Of a DNA stretch of 60,391 bases, positions 24,677 through 33,268 are shown in pieces. Made by a program: the position numbers and the translations under genes. The notes under the pieces are model-generated. The model ran no database searches, had not been told where the DNA came from, and saw only the letters and a list, made by a program, of their open reading frames with translations. The stretch comes from Micromonosporaceae bacterium (GTDB taxonomy: Bacteria; Actinomycetota; Actinomycetes; Mycobacteriales; Micromonosporaceae). The stretch covers positions 1 through 60,391 of the forward strand of contig WHTQ01000016.1 in the NCBI GenBank assembly GCA_009377645.1. The letters are read 5' to 3'. Position 1 is the first letter of the stretch, and the number at the start of each line of letters is the position of its first letter.

Positions 24677-26452
24677 ATGTTCGTCATCGCCACCGCCGGC
24701 CACGTCGACCACGGGAAGTCGACCCTGGTCCAAGCGCTGACCGGCATGCAGCCCGACCGGTGGGCCGAGGAGCTGCGCCGCGGGTTGACGATCGACCTCG
24801 GGTTCGCGTGGACGCAGCTGCGGCCCGGATCGACCGTCGCGTTCGTCGACGTGCCGGGACACGAACGGTTCGTCCCGAACATGCTGGCCGGCATCGGTCC
24901 GGTGCCGGCGGTGCTGTTCGTCGTGGCCGCCGATGAGGGCTGGATGCCGCAGTCGGCCGAGCACCTGGCGGCGCTGCACGCCCTGGACGTACGGCACGGC
25001 CTGCTCGCCGTCACCCGCAGCGACCTCGCCGACCCGGGACCGGCGACCGCGGCGGCGCTGGCCGAGATCGCCCGCACCTCGCTCGGCACGGTCGAGGCGG
25101 TGGCCGTGAGCCCGCCGTCCGGCACCGGCGTGCCGCAGCTCCGGGCCGCGCTCGACCGGCTGCTCACCCGGCTGCCGGATCCGGACCTGGACGCGCCGGT
25201 CCGGCTCTGGATCGACCGGGCCTTCTCGATCCGGGGCAGCGGGACGGTCGTGACCGGCACCCTCGCGGCCGGGCGGCTGCGGGTCGGCGACGAGCTGGAG
25301 GTCGCGTCCGCCGGGCGGACCGCGCGGGTGCGGGCGCTGCAGTCGCTGGGCCGCCCGGTGCCCGAGGCGGTGGCCGCGGCCCGGGTCGCGGTGAACCTGC
25401 GCGGCGTCGCGCACCACGAGCTTCGTCGCGGCGACGCGTTGCTTACGCCGCGCCGGTTCCACGGCAGCGACGTCGTGGACGTGCGCATCCACGGCGACCC
25501 CGACGCATCCCTGCCGCCCAGCGTGATGCTGCACCTCGGCTCGGCGGCGGTGCCGGCCCGGGTCCGGCGGCTCGGCGGCGACACCGCCCGGGTCACGCTC
25601 GCTCGCCCGCTGCCGCTGCACATCGGCGACCGCGGCCTGCTCCGCAACCCGGGACAGCACGAGGTCAGCGGCGGCATCACCGTGCTCGATGTGGCCCCGC
25701 CCGCGCTGACCCGGCGCGGCGCGGCCACCGCCCGGGCGACGGTGCTGGCCGAGCTGGACGGCCACCCCGACGAGCGCTCGGAGCTGCGGCGCCGCGGCAT
25801 CGTGCGACTTGAGCACCTGGAGCGGATGGGCGTGACCGTGACCGCCCGCCCGGTGGCCGGTGACTGGCTGGTCGAGGAGGCGGTGTCGACCCGGCTGCGC
25901 TCGGAGCTGACCCGGCTGGTCACCGGCTGGCGGCGGGACCACCCGCTCGAGCCGGGTCCGCCGATCGACGTGGTCCGCCGGGCGCTGCGCCTGCCCGACC
26001 GGTCCCTGGTCCACGCCCTGCTGGTCCCGCCGCTGACCGTCCGGGACGGCCGGGTCATCCGGGCCGACCAGCCGGCCGACCTCCCGGCACCGGTCGCCCG
26101 CGCGGTCGACAAGATCCGGGCCGACCTCGCGGCGACGCCGTTCACCGCGCCAGCGGTCGAACAGCTCGCCGCGCTCGGGCTCGGGGCACGCGAGCTCGCG
26201 GCCGCCGTCCGGACCGGCGCCCTGGTCCAGCTCGCCGACGGCGTCGTCCTGCTGCCGGACAGCATCCGGCAGGCGGCGGCGGCGCTCGGCGACCTACCCC
26301 AGCCGTTCACCGTGAGCCAGGCCCGGCAGGCGCTCGGCACGACCCGCCGGGTCGCCGTACCGCTGCTCGAGCTCCTGGACCGGCGCGGCCTCACCCAACG
26401 ACTTCCCGACGACCGCCGGCGGGTACGCAACAGTTCGGAGGAGACATCATGA
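24677..26452 (+). CDS. selB: Selenocysteine-specific elongation factor
   Basis: 591 residues. The EF-Tu-like GTPase has G1 in TAGHVDHGKSTLVQAL, RGLTIDLGFAW (G2 region), DVPGHERFVPNMLAG (G3) and TRSDLAD in place of NKxD (G4). After the beta barrels (IRGSGTVVTGTLAAG) the last 200 residues form winged-helix modules that bind the SECIS RNA. SelB brings Sec-tRNA to the UGA at 16968. The length agrees with bacterial SelB (about 600). The stop overlaps the selD start by ATGA. Confidence 0.92.
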   Translation: MFVIATAGHVDHGKSTLVQALTGMQPDRWAEELRRGLTIDLGFAWTQLRPGSTVAFVDVPGHERFVPNMLAGIGPVPAVLFVVAADEGWMPQSAEHLAALHALDVRHGLLAVTRSDLADPGPATAAALAEIARTSLGTVEAVAVSPPSGTGVPQLRAALDRLLTRLPDPDLDAPVRLWIDRAFSIRGSGTVVTGTLAAGRLRVGDELEVASAGRTARVRALQSLGRPVPEAVAAARVAVNLRGVAHHELRRGDALLTPRRFHGSDVVDVRIHGDPDASLPPSVMLHLGSAAVPARVRRLGGDTARVTLARPLPLHIGDRGLLRNPGQHEVSGGITVLDVAPPALTRRGAATARATVLAELDGHPDERSELRRRGIVRLEHLERMGVTVTARPVAGDWLVEEAVSTRLRSELTRLVTGWRRDHPLEPGPPIDVVRRALRLPDRSLVHALLVPPLTVRDGRVIRADQPADLPAPVARAVDKIRADLAATPFTAPAVEQLAALGLGARELAAAVRTGALVQLADGVVLLPDSIRQAAAALGDLPQPFTVSQARQALGTTRRVAVPLLELLDRRGLTQRLPDDRRRVRNSSEETS

Positions 26453-27456
26453 CGGCGACCGAAACAGTCCGGCTCACCCAGTACGCGCACGGCGGCGGCT
26501 GCGCCTGCAAGATCCCGCCGGGTGAGCTGGAGGAGATGGTCCGCGGACTCTCCGGCTCCGAGCCGGTCCGGGAGCCGGCGGGGGAACTGGTGGTGGGGCT
26601 CGACACCGGCGACGACGCCGCGGTGGTGCGGATCGAGGACGGCCGGGCGCTGGTGCTGACCACCGACTTCTTCCCGCCGGTGGTCGACGACGCATACGAC
26701 TGGGGCCGGATCGCCGCCGCCAACGCGCTGTCCGATGTGTACGCGATGGGCGGTCAGCCGGTGGTCGCCGTCAACCTGCTGGGCTGGCCCCGTGACCTGC
26801 TGCCGTTCGAGCTCGCCGCCGAGGTGCTGCGCGGCGGGCTGGTAGTGGCCCACCAGGCCGGCTGCCACCTGGCGGGCGGTCACAGTGTCGACGACCCGGA
26901 GCCGAAGTACGGCCTGGCCGTCACCGGCGTCGCCGATCCGGAGCTGCTGATGCGCAACGACACCGGGCGGCCCGGCCAGCCGCTCACGCTGACCAAGCCG
27001 CTCGGGATCGGCGTGCTGAACAGCCGTCACAAGGCGACCGGCGAGGTCTTCCCGGAGGCGGTCGCCACCATGGTGCAGCTGAACCAGCAGGCGGCGCGGG
27101 CGGCCGTCCGGGCCGGGATCCGGTGCGCCACCGACGTCACCGGCTTCGGCCTGCTCGGGCATCTGCTCAAGCTCGCCCGGGCCAGCGGCGTCAGCGCGGT
27201 CGTGGACTCGGCGGCGGTGCCGTACCTCGAGCCGGCCCGCGCGGCGCTGCGCGACGGGTACGTCAGCGGCGGGACGCGGCGGAACCTCCAGTGGGTGTCG
27301 CCCGACGCGGACCTGTCCGCGGTGGACGAGGACGAGGCGCTGCTGCTCGCCGACGCGCAGACCTCCGGCGGCCTGCTGGTGGCCGGTGAGCTTCCCGGCT
27401 GGCCGGTGATCGGCGAGCTCGTGCCGCGGGGCGAGCAGCTGGTCGTGGTGCGCTGA
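26449..27456 (+). CDS. selD: Selenophosphate synthetase (selenide, water dikinase)
   Basis: 335 residues. The reactive site HGGGCACK has Cys18 and Lys21 in the positions of E. coli Cys17 and Lys20, so this enzyme uses Cys and not Sec. ATP-binding landmarks are GDDAAVVR, LTTDFFPPVVDDAYDWGRIA, ANALSDVYAMGG and LAGGHSVDDPEPKYGLAVTG. It makes selenophosphate for SelA. With selA and selB it completes the pathway except the tRNA gene selC, which is not present in this window. Confidence 0.93.
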   Translation: MTATETVRLTQYAHGGGCACKIPPGELEEMVRGLSGSEPVREPAGELVVGLDTGDDAAVVRIEDGRALVLTTDFFPPVVDDAYDWGRIAAANALSDVYAMGGQPVVAVNLLGWPRDLLPFELAAEVLRGGLVVAHQAGCHLAGGHSVDDPEPKYGLAVTGVADPELLMRNDTGRPGQPLTLTKPLGIGVLNSRHKATGEVFPEAVATMVQLNQQAARAAVRAGIRCATDVTGFGLLGHLLKLARASGVSAVVDSAAVPYLEPARAALRDGYVSGGTRRNLQWVSPDADLSAVDEDEALLLADAQTSGGLLVAGELPGWPVIGELVPRGEQLVVVR

Positions 27457-27492
27457 CGGCCAATCACCCCGGCGGGCCCCCCGGGGGCTCGG

Positions 27493-28338
27493 CTAATGTC
27501 CAGACGGGTCAATCTTGTCGGCGACCGCGACCACCGCGGCCACCACCTCCGGGCCGTCGAACAGCGCCGGGTCGTTGTGGTCGGCGCCGGCCACGACGGT
27601 GGCCCGCACCAGGCCGGCCGCCAGGTCGGCGACCTGCCGGCTCTGCCGTGGCGGCACCACCGAGTCGGCGTCGCCGTAGACCACCGCCGTGGGCACTCGC
27701 AGCCGCGGCATCCGCTCGGCCACCCGATACCGGTCCCACAGCATCGCCCGCACCGGCAGGAACGGGTAGTGAACGGCGCCCACCGCGGCGAGATCGGTGA
27801 ACGGCGAGCGCAGCACCAGGCCGGCGGGCGGAAGGTCGGTGGCCAGCTCGGTGACGACCGCCGCGCCCAGACTCTCTCCGAAGTAGATGATGCGGTCACC
27901 GGGAACGCCGGCGACGTCGACAAGATAGCTCCGGGCCGCGCGCACGTCCCGGGCCAGCCCGGCCTCGGTGGGGCTGCCCGGGTTGCCGCCGTAGCCGCGG
28001 TAGTCGAACAGGAGCACCGCGAACCCGGCGCCGGCCAGCGCCTGCGCCAGTGGTGCCCGCAGCGACCGGTTGCCGGCGTTGCCCGGTGCGATCAGCACGG
28101 TCAGATCCCGGTCGCCGGCCCGGGACGGCACCAGCCAGGCGCCCAGGGTCAGCCCGTCGGACGTCCGCAGCGACACGTCGCTGCCGCCCGGGATTGCCTC
28201 GGCGACCGGTGGCACCCCGGACGGGTACGGCAGGTAGATGAGCCGCCGCTGCACCAGCCACAGCATCGCCAGCAGGACGGCGAGCACCAGCAGCACCACC
28301 AGCGCCGGCCGCACCAGGCCCGCGAGTCGGATCACCAT
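27493..28338 (-). CDS. Membrane-anchored alpha/beta hydrolase (BEM46-like)
   Basis: 281 residues from an ATG at 28338. A single N-terminal membrane helix (LVVLLVLAVLLAMLWLV) is followed by RRLIYLPYPSGVPP and the hydrolase core: oxyanion APGNAGNRS, FDYRGYGGNPGSP, nucleophile elbow FGESLGAAV, acid in YGDADSVVP and His in AGADHNDP. This order and the YxP start are those of the BEM46/ABHD13 subfamily, serine hydrolases facing the outside. It is convergent with selD. Whether it relates to the lanthipeptide locus on its other side is unknown. Confidence 0.85.
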   Translation of the reverse strand: MVIRLAGLVRPALVVLLVLAVLLAMLWLVQRRLIYLPYPSGVPPVAEAIPGGSDVSLRTSDGLTLGAWLVPSRAGDRDLTVLIAPGNAGNRSLRAPLAQALAGAGFAVLLFDYRGYGGNPGSPTEAGLARDVRAARSYLVDVAGVPGDRIIYFGESLGAAVVTELATDLPPAGLVLRSPFTDLAAVGAVHYPFLPVRAMLWDRYRVAERMPRLRVPTAVVYGDADSVVPPRQSRQVADLAAGLVRATVVAGADHNDPALFDGPEVVAAVVAVADKIDPSGH

Positions 28339-28479
28339 CCCATTCAACCGCGCCCGCTCACACCGCGAGCCGCGGCCGGGTCGGAGTCGACACGTCGTCG
28401 CCGCGACAGCGACGCGTCGCCGGCCGCCGGCAGCCTGGACCCGACGGCGACAACCAGCCCGGGAAGGGGGTGACCGAGG

Positions 28480-31032
28480 GTGACATCCGGCCCGGAGGAC
28501 GTTCTCGCCTACACGGTCGCCAGCCAGGACTACTACCTCCCGCTGGAGCGGGCGGCCGGGTACGGCCCGGCGCTCCGCCCGGAGCGCCGCCCGCCGGGCT
28601 GGCAGCAGCACCACGAGGGCGTCTGGACCAGCTGGGCGCCCGCACCCGGCGACCCGCTGCCGGACGCGGGCTGGAAGGTCCATGTGTCCGCCCGGCTGGA
28701 ACACACCCAGCGCGTGCTCGACACGGTGGCCCGGGCATGTGTCGAAGCGGAGGTGAGGTTCAAGCACCTCGCGACCGAGTTCTGCTTCCTGGTCGTGCAC
28801 AGCAAGCACACGTCCCGGGCGCAGGCCGGCAAGTTCTGCACCGCGTACCCGCCGGACGTCGAGACCGCGCGCCGCCTCCTGACCCGGCTCGCGGCCGAGC
28901 TCGACGGGGAGGCCGGGCCGTACGTGCTCACCGACCGGCGGTTCGGCGAGTCCAAGGTGGTGTCCTACCGGTACGGGGCGTTCCGGGACCGCCACCGGGT
29001 TCGCGTCGACGGCACCCGGCAGGCGCTGGTCGCCGACGCCACCGGCCGGCTGGTGCCCGACCAGCGGGGGGTGTCGTTCCAGCTCCCGGCCGGCATCACC
29101 GACCCGTTCAGCCAGCTGGAGCACCCCGCGCCGCCCGGGCCGGGCCCGATCGTCATCGGCGGGTACGAGGTCCATCGGGTGGCGCGGCACAGCAACGCCG
29201 GTGGCTCGTACCTCGGTGCGGAGCGCCGCTCCGGGCGGCCGGTGTTCCTCAAGGAGGCGCGTGGCCACAACGGTCTGGCTGCCGACCGGACCGACGCGGC
29301 CACCCGGCTCCGCCGCGAGCACCAGGTCCTCAGCGGTCTGCACCGGCACCGGCCGGGCACCGGCCCGGAGCCGCTGGACTACTTCGTCGAGTGGGAGAAC
29401 GAGTTCCTCGTCACCGAGCTGGTCCACGGAGTCCCGCTGGACCAGTGGATCTCCCGGAACGCGCCGACCACCAGCCGGCTCGACGACCCGGCGGCCTACG
29501 CCGACTACTACGCCCGGTGTCTGGCGATCCTGGCCGGCCTGGACGAGACACTGGCCGAGGTGCACCGTGCCGGCTACCGGTTCGGCGACCTCTCCCCCGG
29601 CAACATCATCATCGGCGACGGTGATACCGCCCGGCTGGTCGACTTCGAGGCGGTCACCCGGCTCAACCAGCCGGCGGGCACTATCGGCACGGACGGGTTC
29701 GTGGAGCCGCGTTGGCTGGTCGATCTCGGTCCCACCGTCCGCGACGACTACGGTCTGGCCGGCGTGGCCAGAGCGATGCTGTTCCGGTTCCAGAATGTGC
29801 TGCAGCGGAGCCCGCGAAGTCTCGACCTGCTCCGACGCGACCTGACCGCGGTGGCGCCGGTGCCGGCGGAGCTGTGGCGGCGAGCCGCCCGGTTCCTCGA
29901 CCCCGGGGCGGCCCGGCCGGCCACCGCGCTGCCGACCGCGAGCGAGCTCGACGAGCGCCCGACCGCCGCCCTGGCTGCCTCCGCCGACGGACTGGCCACA
30001 GCGATCCTGGCGAGCGCCGACCCCACCGGGCCGGGCCCGGTCTTCCCCACCGTCCCCCGCGGCTACCGGACCAACCTGCACTCGCTGGCGTACGGGACCG
30101 CCGGCGTCCTGCACGCGCTGCACACCGGCGGGTACGAGATACCCGTGGATATCCGGGAACGGTTCCGGCGGGACTGCCTGGCCGGCCGCGACGAGCTGCC
30201 GCCCGGCCTGCTGCTCGGCTCGGCCGGACTCGCGTGCGTACTGGCCGAGCTCGGGATGGTGGACGAGGCGGTGGTGTTGCACCAGCATGCGACCTCCGCC
30301 ATGGCCGGCGACGACCTGCCGCTGTCGCTGGACCTCGGCACCGCCGGCATCTGCTACTCCTGCGTGCGGCTGCACCGGCACACGGCCGACGAGCGCCTCC
30401 TCGACCAGGCCGAGCGGGCGGCTGGCCGGCTGCAGGCCGCCGCCCGTTCGCCCGCGACCGAGCTGCCGCCGGGTCTCCTGTCCGGCTGGGCGGGCCTGGC
30501 CCGCTCGCTGCAAGCGCTCGCCGAGCTGACCGGCGACGATCGGCACCGGGAGCTCGGCCGGGACTGCCTGCGACGCGCCACCGCCGAGTGGCACCCGGGG
30601 CTGAACCCCGACCTGGACGCGGGCACGGCCGGCGTGCTGTGGGCAGCCGGCCGCCACGGCGATGACGGGGGCCCCGACCCCACCCGGGTGCCGACCATGG
30701 TGCGGGACGTCACGCGGACGTGGATGGCCCACGCCGGGCTGTTCCGCGGTCTGGCGGGTCTGGTCTGGACGGTGTCCGGGCTGGCGGCTACCGGGCGGGC
30801 CGGCGTCGCCGAACCAGCCGCGGTACGGCTGGCCACCCGCCTCGTCAAGTACCTGGTTCCCGATCCCGCTGGGCGCGGGTGGGGCGTGCTCGGTGCCGGC
30901 AACCAGCGGCTGAGCTGCGACCTCGCCAGCGGCGGCGCCGGCGTGCTGCTGGCGCTGAACAGTGCCGTGGACCGTCGATCCGACCTGGTGTCGAGCGGTT
31001 CAACGGAGAACCGAGCCCCGAAGGGAGGTTGA
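28480..31032 (+). CDS. Class III lanthipeptide synthetase LanKC
   Basis: 850 residues, GTG start. Three domains make dehydroamino acids and rings on a precursor peptide. Residues 1-220 are the lyase part. A Ser/Thr kinase spans 227-480, with VFLKEARGHN (ATP lysine), RFGDLSPGNIIIG (catalytic Asp-x4-Asn at about 369) and VDFEAV, where DFE replaces DFG. A LanC-like cyclase covers about 527-850, with repeats LLGSAGLACVLAEL, LDLGTAGICYSC, LLSGWAGLARSL, GLFRGLAGLVW and LASGGAGVLLAL. The zinc ligands of classes I, II and IV (CHG and a paired Cys) are missing, which defines class III. The precursor gene starts four bases after its stop. Confidence 0.9.
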   Translation: MTSGPEDVLAYTVASQDYYLPLERAAGYGPALRPERRPPGWQQHHEGVWTSWAPAPGDPLPDAGWKVHVSARLEHTQRVLDTVARACVEAEVRFKHLATEFCFLVVHSKHTSRAQAGKFCTAYPPDVETARRLLTRLAAELDGEAGPYVLTDRRFGESKVVSYRYGAFRDRHRVRVDGTRQALVADATGRLVPDQRGVSFQLPAGITDPFSQLEHPAPPGPGPIVIGGYEVHRVARHSNAGGSYLGAERRSGRPVFLKEARGHNGLAADRTDAATRLRREHQVLSGLHRHRPGTGPEPLDYFVEWENEFLVTELVHGVPLDQWISRNAPTTSRLDDPAAYADYYARCLAILAGLDETLAEVHRAGYRFGDLSPGNIIIGDGDTARLVDFEAVTRLNQPAGTIGTDGFVEPRWLVDLGPTVRDDYGLAGVARAMLFRFQNVLQRSPRSLDLLRRDLTAVAPVPAELWRRAARFLDPGAARPATALPTASELDERPTAALAASADGLATAILASADPTGPGPVFPTVPRGYRTNLHSLAYGTAGVLHALHTGGYEIPVDIRERFRRDCLAGRDELPPGLLLGSAGLACVLAELGMVDEAVVLHQHATSAMAGDDLPLSLDLGTAGICYSCVRLHRHTADERLLDQAERAAGRLQAAARSPATELPPGLLSGWAGLARSLQALAELTGDDRHRELGRDCLRRATAEWHPGLNPDLDAGTAGVLWAAGRHGDDGGPDPTRVPTMVRDVTRTWMAHAGLFRGLAGLVWTVSGLAATGRAGVAEPAAVRLATRLVKYLVPDPAGRGWGVLGAGNQRLSCDLASGGAGVLLALNSAVDRRSDLVSSGSTENRAPKGG

Positions 31033-31036
31033 GCTG

Positions 31037-31141
31037 ATGGAGAACGTACTCGCGTTGCAGACCCTGGAGAGCCCGGTCGGCGTGGAGTTCGACGATGACA
31101 TCCTGAGCCGGGTGTCCTTCTGCGCCAAGTGCGTGGAGTAG
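31037..31141 (+). CDS. Class III lanthipeptide precursor peptide (LanA)
   Basis: A 34-codon gene missed by ordinary length cut-offs, with GGGAGG eight bases before the ATG. The leader begins MENVLALQTLES. L5-A-L-Q8 is the LxLQ motif that class III synthetases recognise. An acidic stretch (EFDDD) follows. The core SRVSFCAKCVE holds S24-x2-S27-x4-C32, the pattern for a labionin ring, plus Cys29, which could give the alternative ring or stay free. It lies directly behind LanKC and ahead of a strong terminator, so the pair is one operon. No exporter or dedicated protease gene is adjacent. The product would be a very small single-ring peptide. Confidence 0.85.
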   Translation: MENVLALQTLESPVGVEFDDDILSRVSFCAKCVE

Positions 31142-31158
31142 CACCCACCGGCCGCGAC

Positions 31159-31192
31159 GCCGCACTGCTGGTCAGCCGACCAGCAGTGCGGC
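31159..31192 (+). terminator. Perfect hairpin terminator after lanA
   Basis: GCCGCACTGCTGGTC (31159-31173) and its exact complement (31178-31192) form a 15-bp stem with the four-base loop AGCC. It lies 17 bases after the lanA stop and 18 bases before the end of the convergent GH18-like gene, so it can end transcription from both sides. There is no U-tract, as is usual in actinomycetes. Confidence 0.85.
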
Positions 31193-31210
31193 GCCCCAAC
31201 CGCTGCCGGG

Positions 31211-32305
31211 TCAGCTCTGGCGCAGCGCCGGCATCGGGACCGGAACCGCGTACGCGGTCGCGCCGGCACCGACACCGCCTTCGCAGGTGTTCGGCGGCTG
31301 CGTGGTCACCCCCCGGACCGACGGGCTCTCGGCCGCCCAGAACATGTACCCGAGGATGCCCGGCGTGGTGCCGGCGCCGTTCGGTTCGACCGTCTGCACC
31401 CAGGCACCGGTGGAGCTCTGCAGGGAGGTCGGGAAGCTGACGCACTCCGGGAACGGCTGCCGGCTCGAACCGGCGATGTAGAGGCCCCCGGTGAACTTGG
31501 CCGGGGCGAGCGGCGGCACCGGCGGCGCGAACTGCGGCTTACCGTCCACATGCTCCTGCCAGTTCAGGATGGCGCGGTCGGCGCTGTTCGGCTGGCGGGC
31601 CGGCACCATCGCGTTGGCGTAGTCGAGCACCGGGGCGTCGGTGCGCAGCCAGTCGGCGGTGGCCTTGCGGTTGAGGTCGATCAGCCAGCGGTCACCGGCC
31701 GCGACGTCGATGGTCAGCCGGGCGGCCGGGTTGCCGCCGGTCGCGTCGTACGGGTGGACCGACCGGTACGCGTCGATAAAGGACTGTAGCCCGGCGAGGT
31801 TCGGGTCGGTGTTCTGCTCGTAGTCGATCTCGATGCCGACGCCGAGCTGCCCGGCCACCGCCGCCGCGATGTGCCCCAGCTGGGCCGGGTCTTCGGCGAG
31901 CGCCTCATCCCACGCCTCGGTGTAGGTGATCCCGCCGATCGAGAGCGCCACCCGCACCCCGCGGGAGGTGAAGTAGTCGACGATCTCCGGGGTCATGCCG
32001 CGCGGGACCCCGGTTCGGGTGCCGGCGTCGGTGGTCCGGTGCAGCAGCCGGAGCGGGTGCACGAAGCTCAGCACCACCAGGTTGACGGAGGGTCGGCCGT
32101 CGCCCCGGTCGATCAGCCAGTGGTTCATGCTGTCGAACTCGGCGAGGTCGCGCTCGCCGGCCCAGGTGCAGAAGTCGTCGCCGCAGTGCCAGGCGCCGTA
32201 CACCTCCAGCGGCCGGAGCTGGGCTGGTCCGGCCGCCTCGCCGGCCGGGGCGTGGAGGCTGAGCGCGACCAGGAACAGGGTGAGGACTGCGGCTAACCGG
32301 CGCAT
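31211..32305 (-). CDS. Secreted GH18-like (chitinase-like) protein
   Basis: 364 residues from the ATG at 32305. A Sec signal peptide (MRRLAAVLTLFLVALSLHAP, cleavage after GEAAG region) is followed by a TIM barrel: VNLVVLSFVHPLRLL, GVRVALSIGGITYTEAWDEA (the SxGG strand) and VGIEIDYEQN, which aligns with the DxxDxDxE catalytic strand as G-x-I-E-I-D-Y-E. The final Glu acid is kept, but the first Asp of the motif is Gly/Val here, so activity on chitin is uncertain. Cysteine pairs near both ends suggest disulfides. It may be an enzymatically altered lectin-like member of the family. Confidence 0.75.
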   Translation of the reverse strand: MRRLAAVLTLFLVALSLHAPAGEAAGPAQLRPLEVYGAWHCGDDFCTWAGERDLAEFDSMNHWLIDRGDGRPSVNLVVLSFVHPLRLLHRTTDAGTRTGVPRGMTPEIVDYFTSRGVRVALSIGGITYTEAWDEALAEDPAQLGHIAAAVAGQLGVGIEIDYEQNTDPNLAGLQSFIDAYRSVHPYDATGGNPAARLTIDVAAGDRWLIDLNRKATADWLRTDAPVLDYANAMVPARQPNSADRAILNWQEHVDGKPQFAPPVPPLAPAKFTGGLYIAGSSRQPFPECVSFPTSLQSSTGAWVQTVEPNGAGTTPGILGYMFWAAESPSVRGVTTQPPNTCEGGVGAGATAYAVPVPMPALRQS

Positions 32306-32356
32306 GACGGCCACCTCTCTGTGCGCCCCGTCCCCGGCTGATGAGCTGACGATCTG

Positions 32357-32377
32357 ACAGTTAGACTAGTTAACTGT
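32357..32377 (-). promoter_or_regulatory. Palindrome upstream of the GH18-like gene (operator candidate)
   Basis: ACAGTTA (32357-32363), gactagt, TAACTGT (32371-32377): 7-bp arms, 7-base spacer with CTAG near the centre, 52-72 bases before the start codon. It stands out as an AT-rich island. DasR-type (GntR family) sites of chitinase genes also centre on CTAG, but the flanks do not match that consensus. It could also be a weak terminator of the hydrolase gene upstream. Confidence 0.35.
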
Positions 32378-32383
32378 TTCGGA

Positions 32384-33139
32384 TCAGTCAATACGTGGAT
32401 CGGACCCGGCCGGCACCGTGGCGGCCAGCCAGGCCGCGATCCGGCTTAGCAACGCGGGCGGCGTGGCGTTCTCGGCGTGGCCGAACGCCGGCTCGATCCA
32501 CAGCTCCTTGGGCTCGCCGGCCGCCGCGTACAGCGCGTGGGCGTGCTCGGCCGGGATCAGCGCGTCCGCCTCGCCGTGCACGACCAGCAGCGGGGTCGGG
32601 GCGATCCGGGCGGCGGCCACGTCCGGCGGCTCCGGGACCGGGTTCCAGCCGGTGGCGGCGATCCGGGTCCGCCGCAGCACCCGCCCGGCCAGCCGCCCGG
32701 ACCGGGTCTCGATCACCCAGTGCAGGCGGCGCATCCCGGCCGTACCGCGGTAGTACCAGCGCGACGGGCCGCTCACCGCCACCACCGCGGCCAGGTCCCG
32801 GCGGGTCGCCGCGTACCGGACCGCCACCGCGGCGCCCATCGAGAAGCCGACCGTGGCCACCCGCCGGTAGCCAAGGGCGTAGGTGGCGTCCACCGCCGCC
32901 GCCAGGTCCCACACCTCCCGGTCGCCGACCGTCGACCGCCCGCCGGAGCGGCCGTGGCCGCGGAAGTCGAAGCTGACCACCCCACCGACCCGGGACAGCT
33001 CGGCCGCCGCCCGGCGAAGCCCCGGGCGCCGCCACGAGCCGGTCAGCCCGTGCGCCACCACGATCCCCAGCCCGGCCGGGCCCGGGTCGTGGTGCGCATC
33101 CAGCCGTACCCCGTCGGCGGTCCGGAGCGCGGTCAGCAT
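32384..33139 (-). CDS. Alpha/beta hydrolase
   Basis: 251 residues. Canonical fold landmarks: VVAHGLTGSW (oxyanion HG), SFDFRGHGRSGGRS, nucleophile elbow VGFSMGAAVAV (Ser in GFSMG), acid in VHGEADALIP, and His in PAFGHAEN. There is no signal peptide, so it is cytoplasmic. The substrate is unknown. Proximity to the lanthipeptide genes is noted, but it is on the other strand beyond the GH18-like gene and I see no firm link. Confidence 0.85.
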   Translation of the reverse strand: MLTALRTADGVRLDAHHDPGPAGLGIVVAHGLTGSWRRPGLRRAAAELSRVGGVVSFDFRGHGRSGGRSTVGDREVWDLAAAVDATYALGYRRVATVGFSMGAAVAVRYAATRRDLAAVVAVSGPSRWYYRGTAGMRRLHWVIETRSGRLAGRVLRRTRIAATGWNPVPEPPDVAAARIAPTPLLVVHGEADALIPAEHAHALYAAAGEPKELWIEPAFGHAENATPPALLSRIAAWLAATVPAGSDPRID

Positions 33140-33268
33140 GCCAGCAGCGTGCCATGACCCCCGGCCCGGCGGCGACTCGCGGTACGCCACTCGCGCGTAC
33201 CCCCCCGCAGGGCTCTGGCTGGTCGTAGCCTGACAGGGAACCGCTGGACTGACAGGGAGGGGATGGTC

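Noticed and set aside
23575-27162. A 1195-codon open frame opposite selA, selB and selD
   Set aside because: Same cause. The composition is Arg/Gly/Pro-rich with no domain, and three well-identified genes occupy the other strand.
23271-27492. selC (tRNA-Sec) near the sel genes
   Set aside because: I looked for the long acceptor/variable arm, a TCA anticodon loop and GGTTCGA in the gaps and found none.
28339-30732. Long extension of the hydrolase frame (27493-28338) through the LanKC gene
   Set aside because: The hydrolase starts with a proper signal-anchor at 28338. The extension is antisense to LanKC and has no recognisable content.
32357-32377. A DasR (dre) site for a chitinase-like gene
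   Set aside because: CTAG is central, but the flanking bases do not fit the TGGTCTAGACCA-type consensus.
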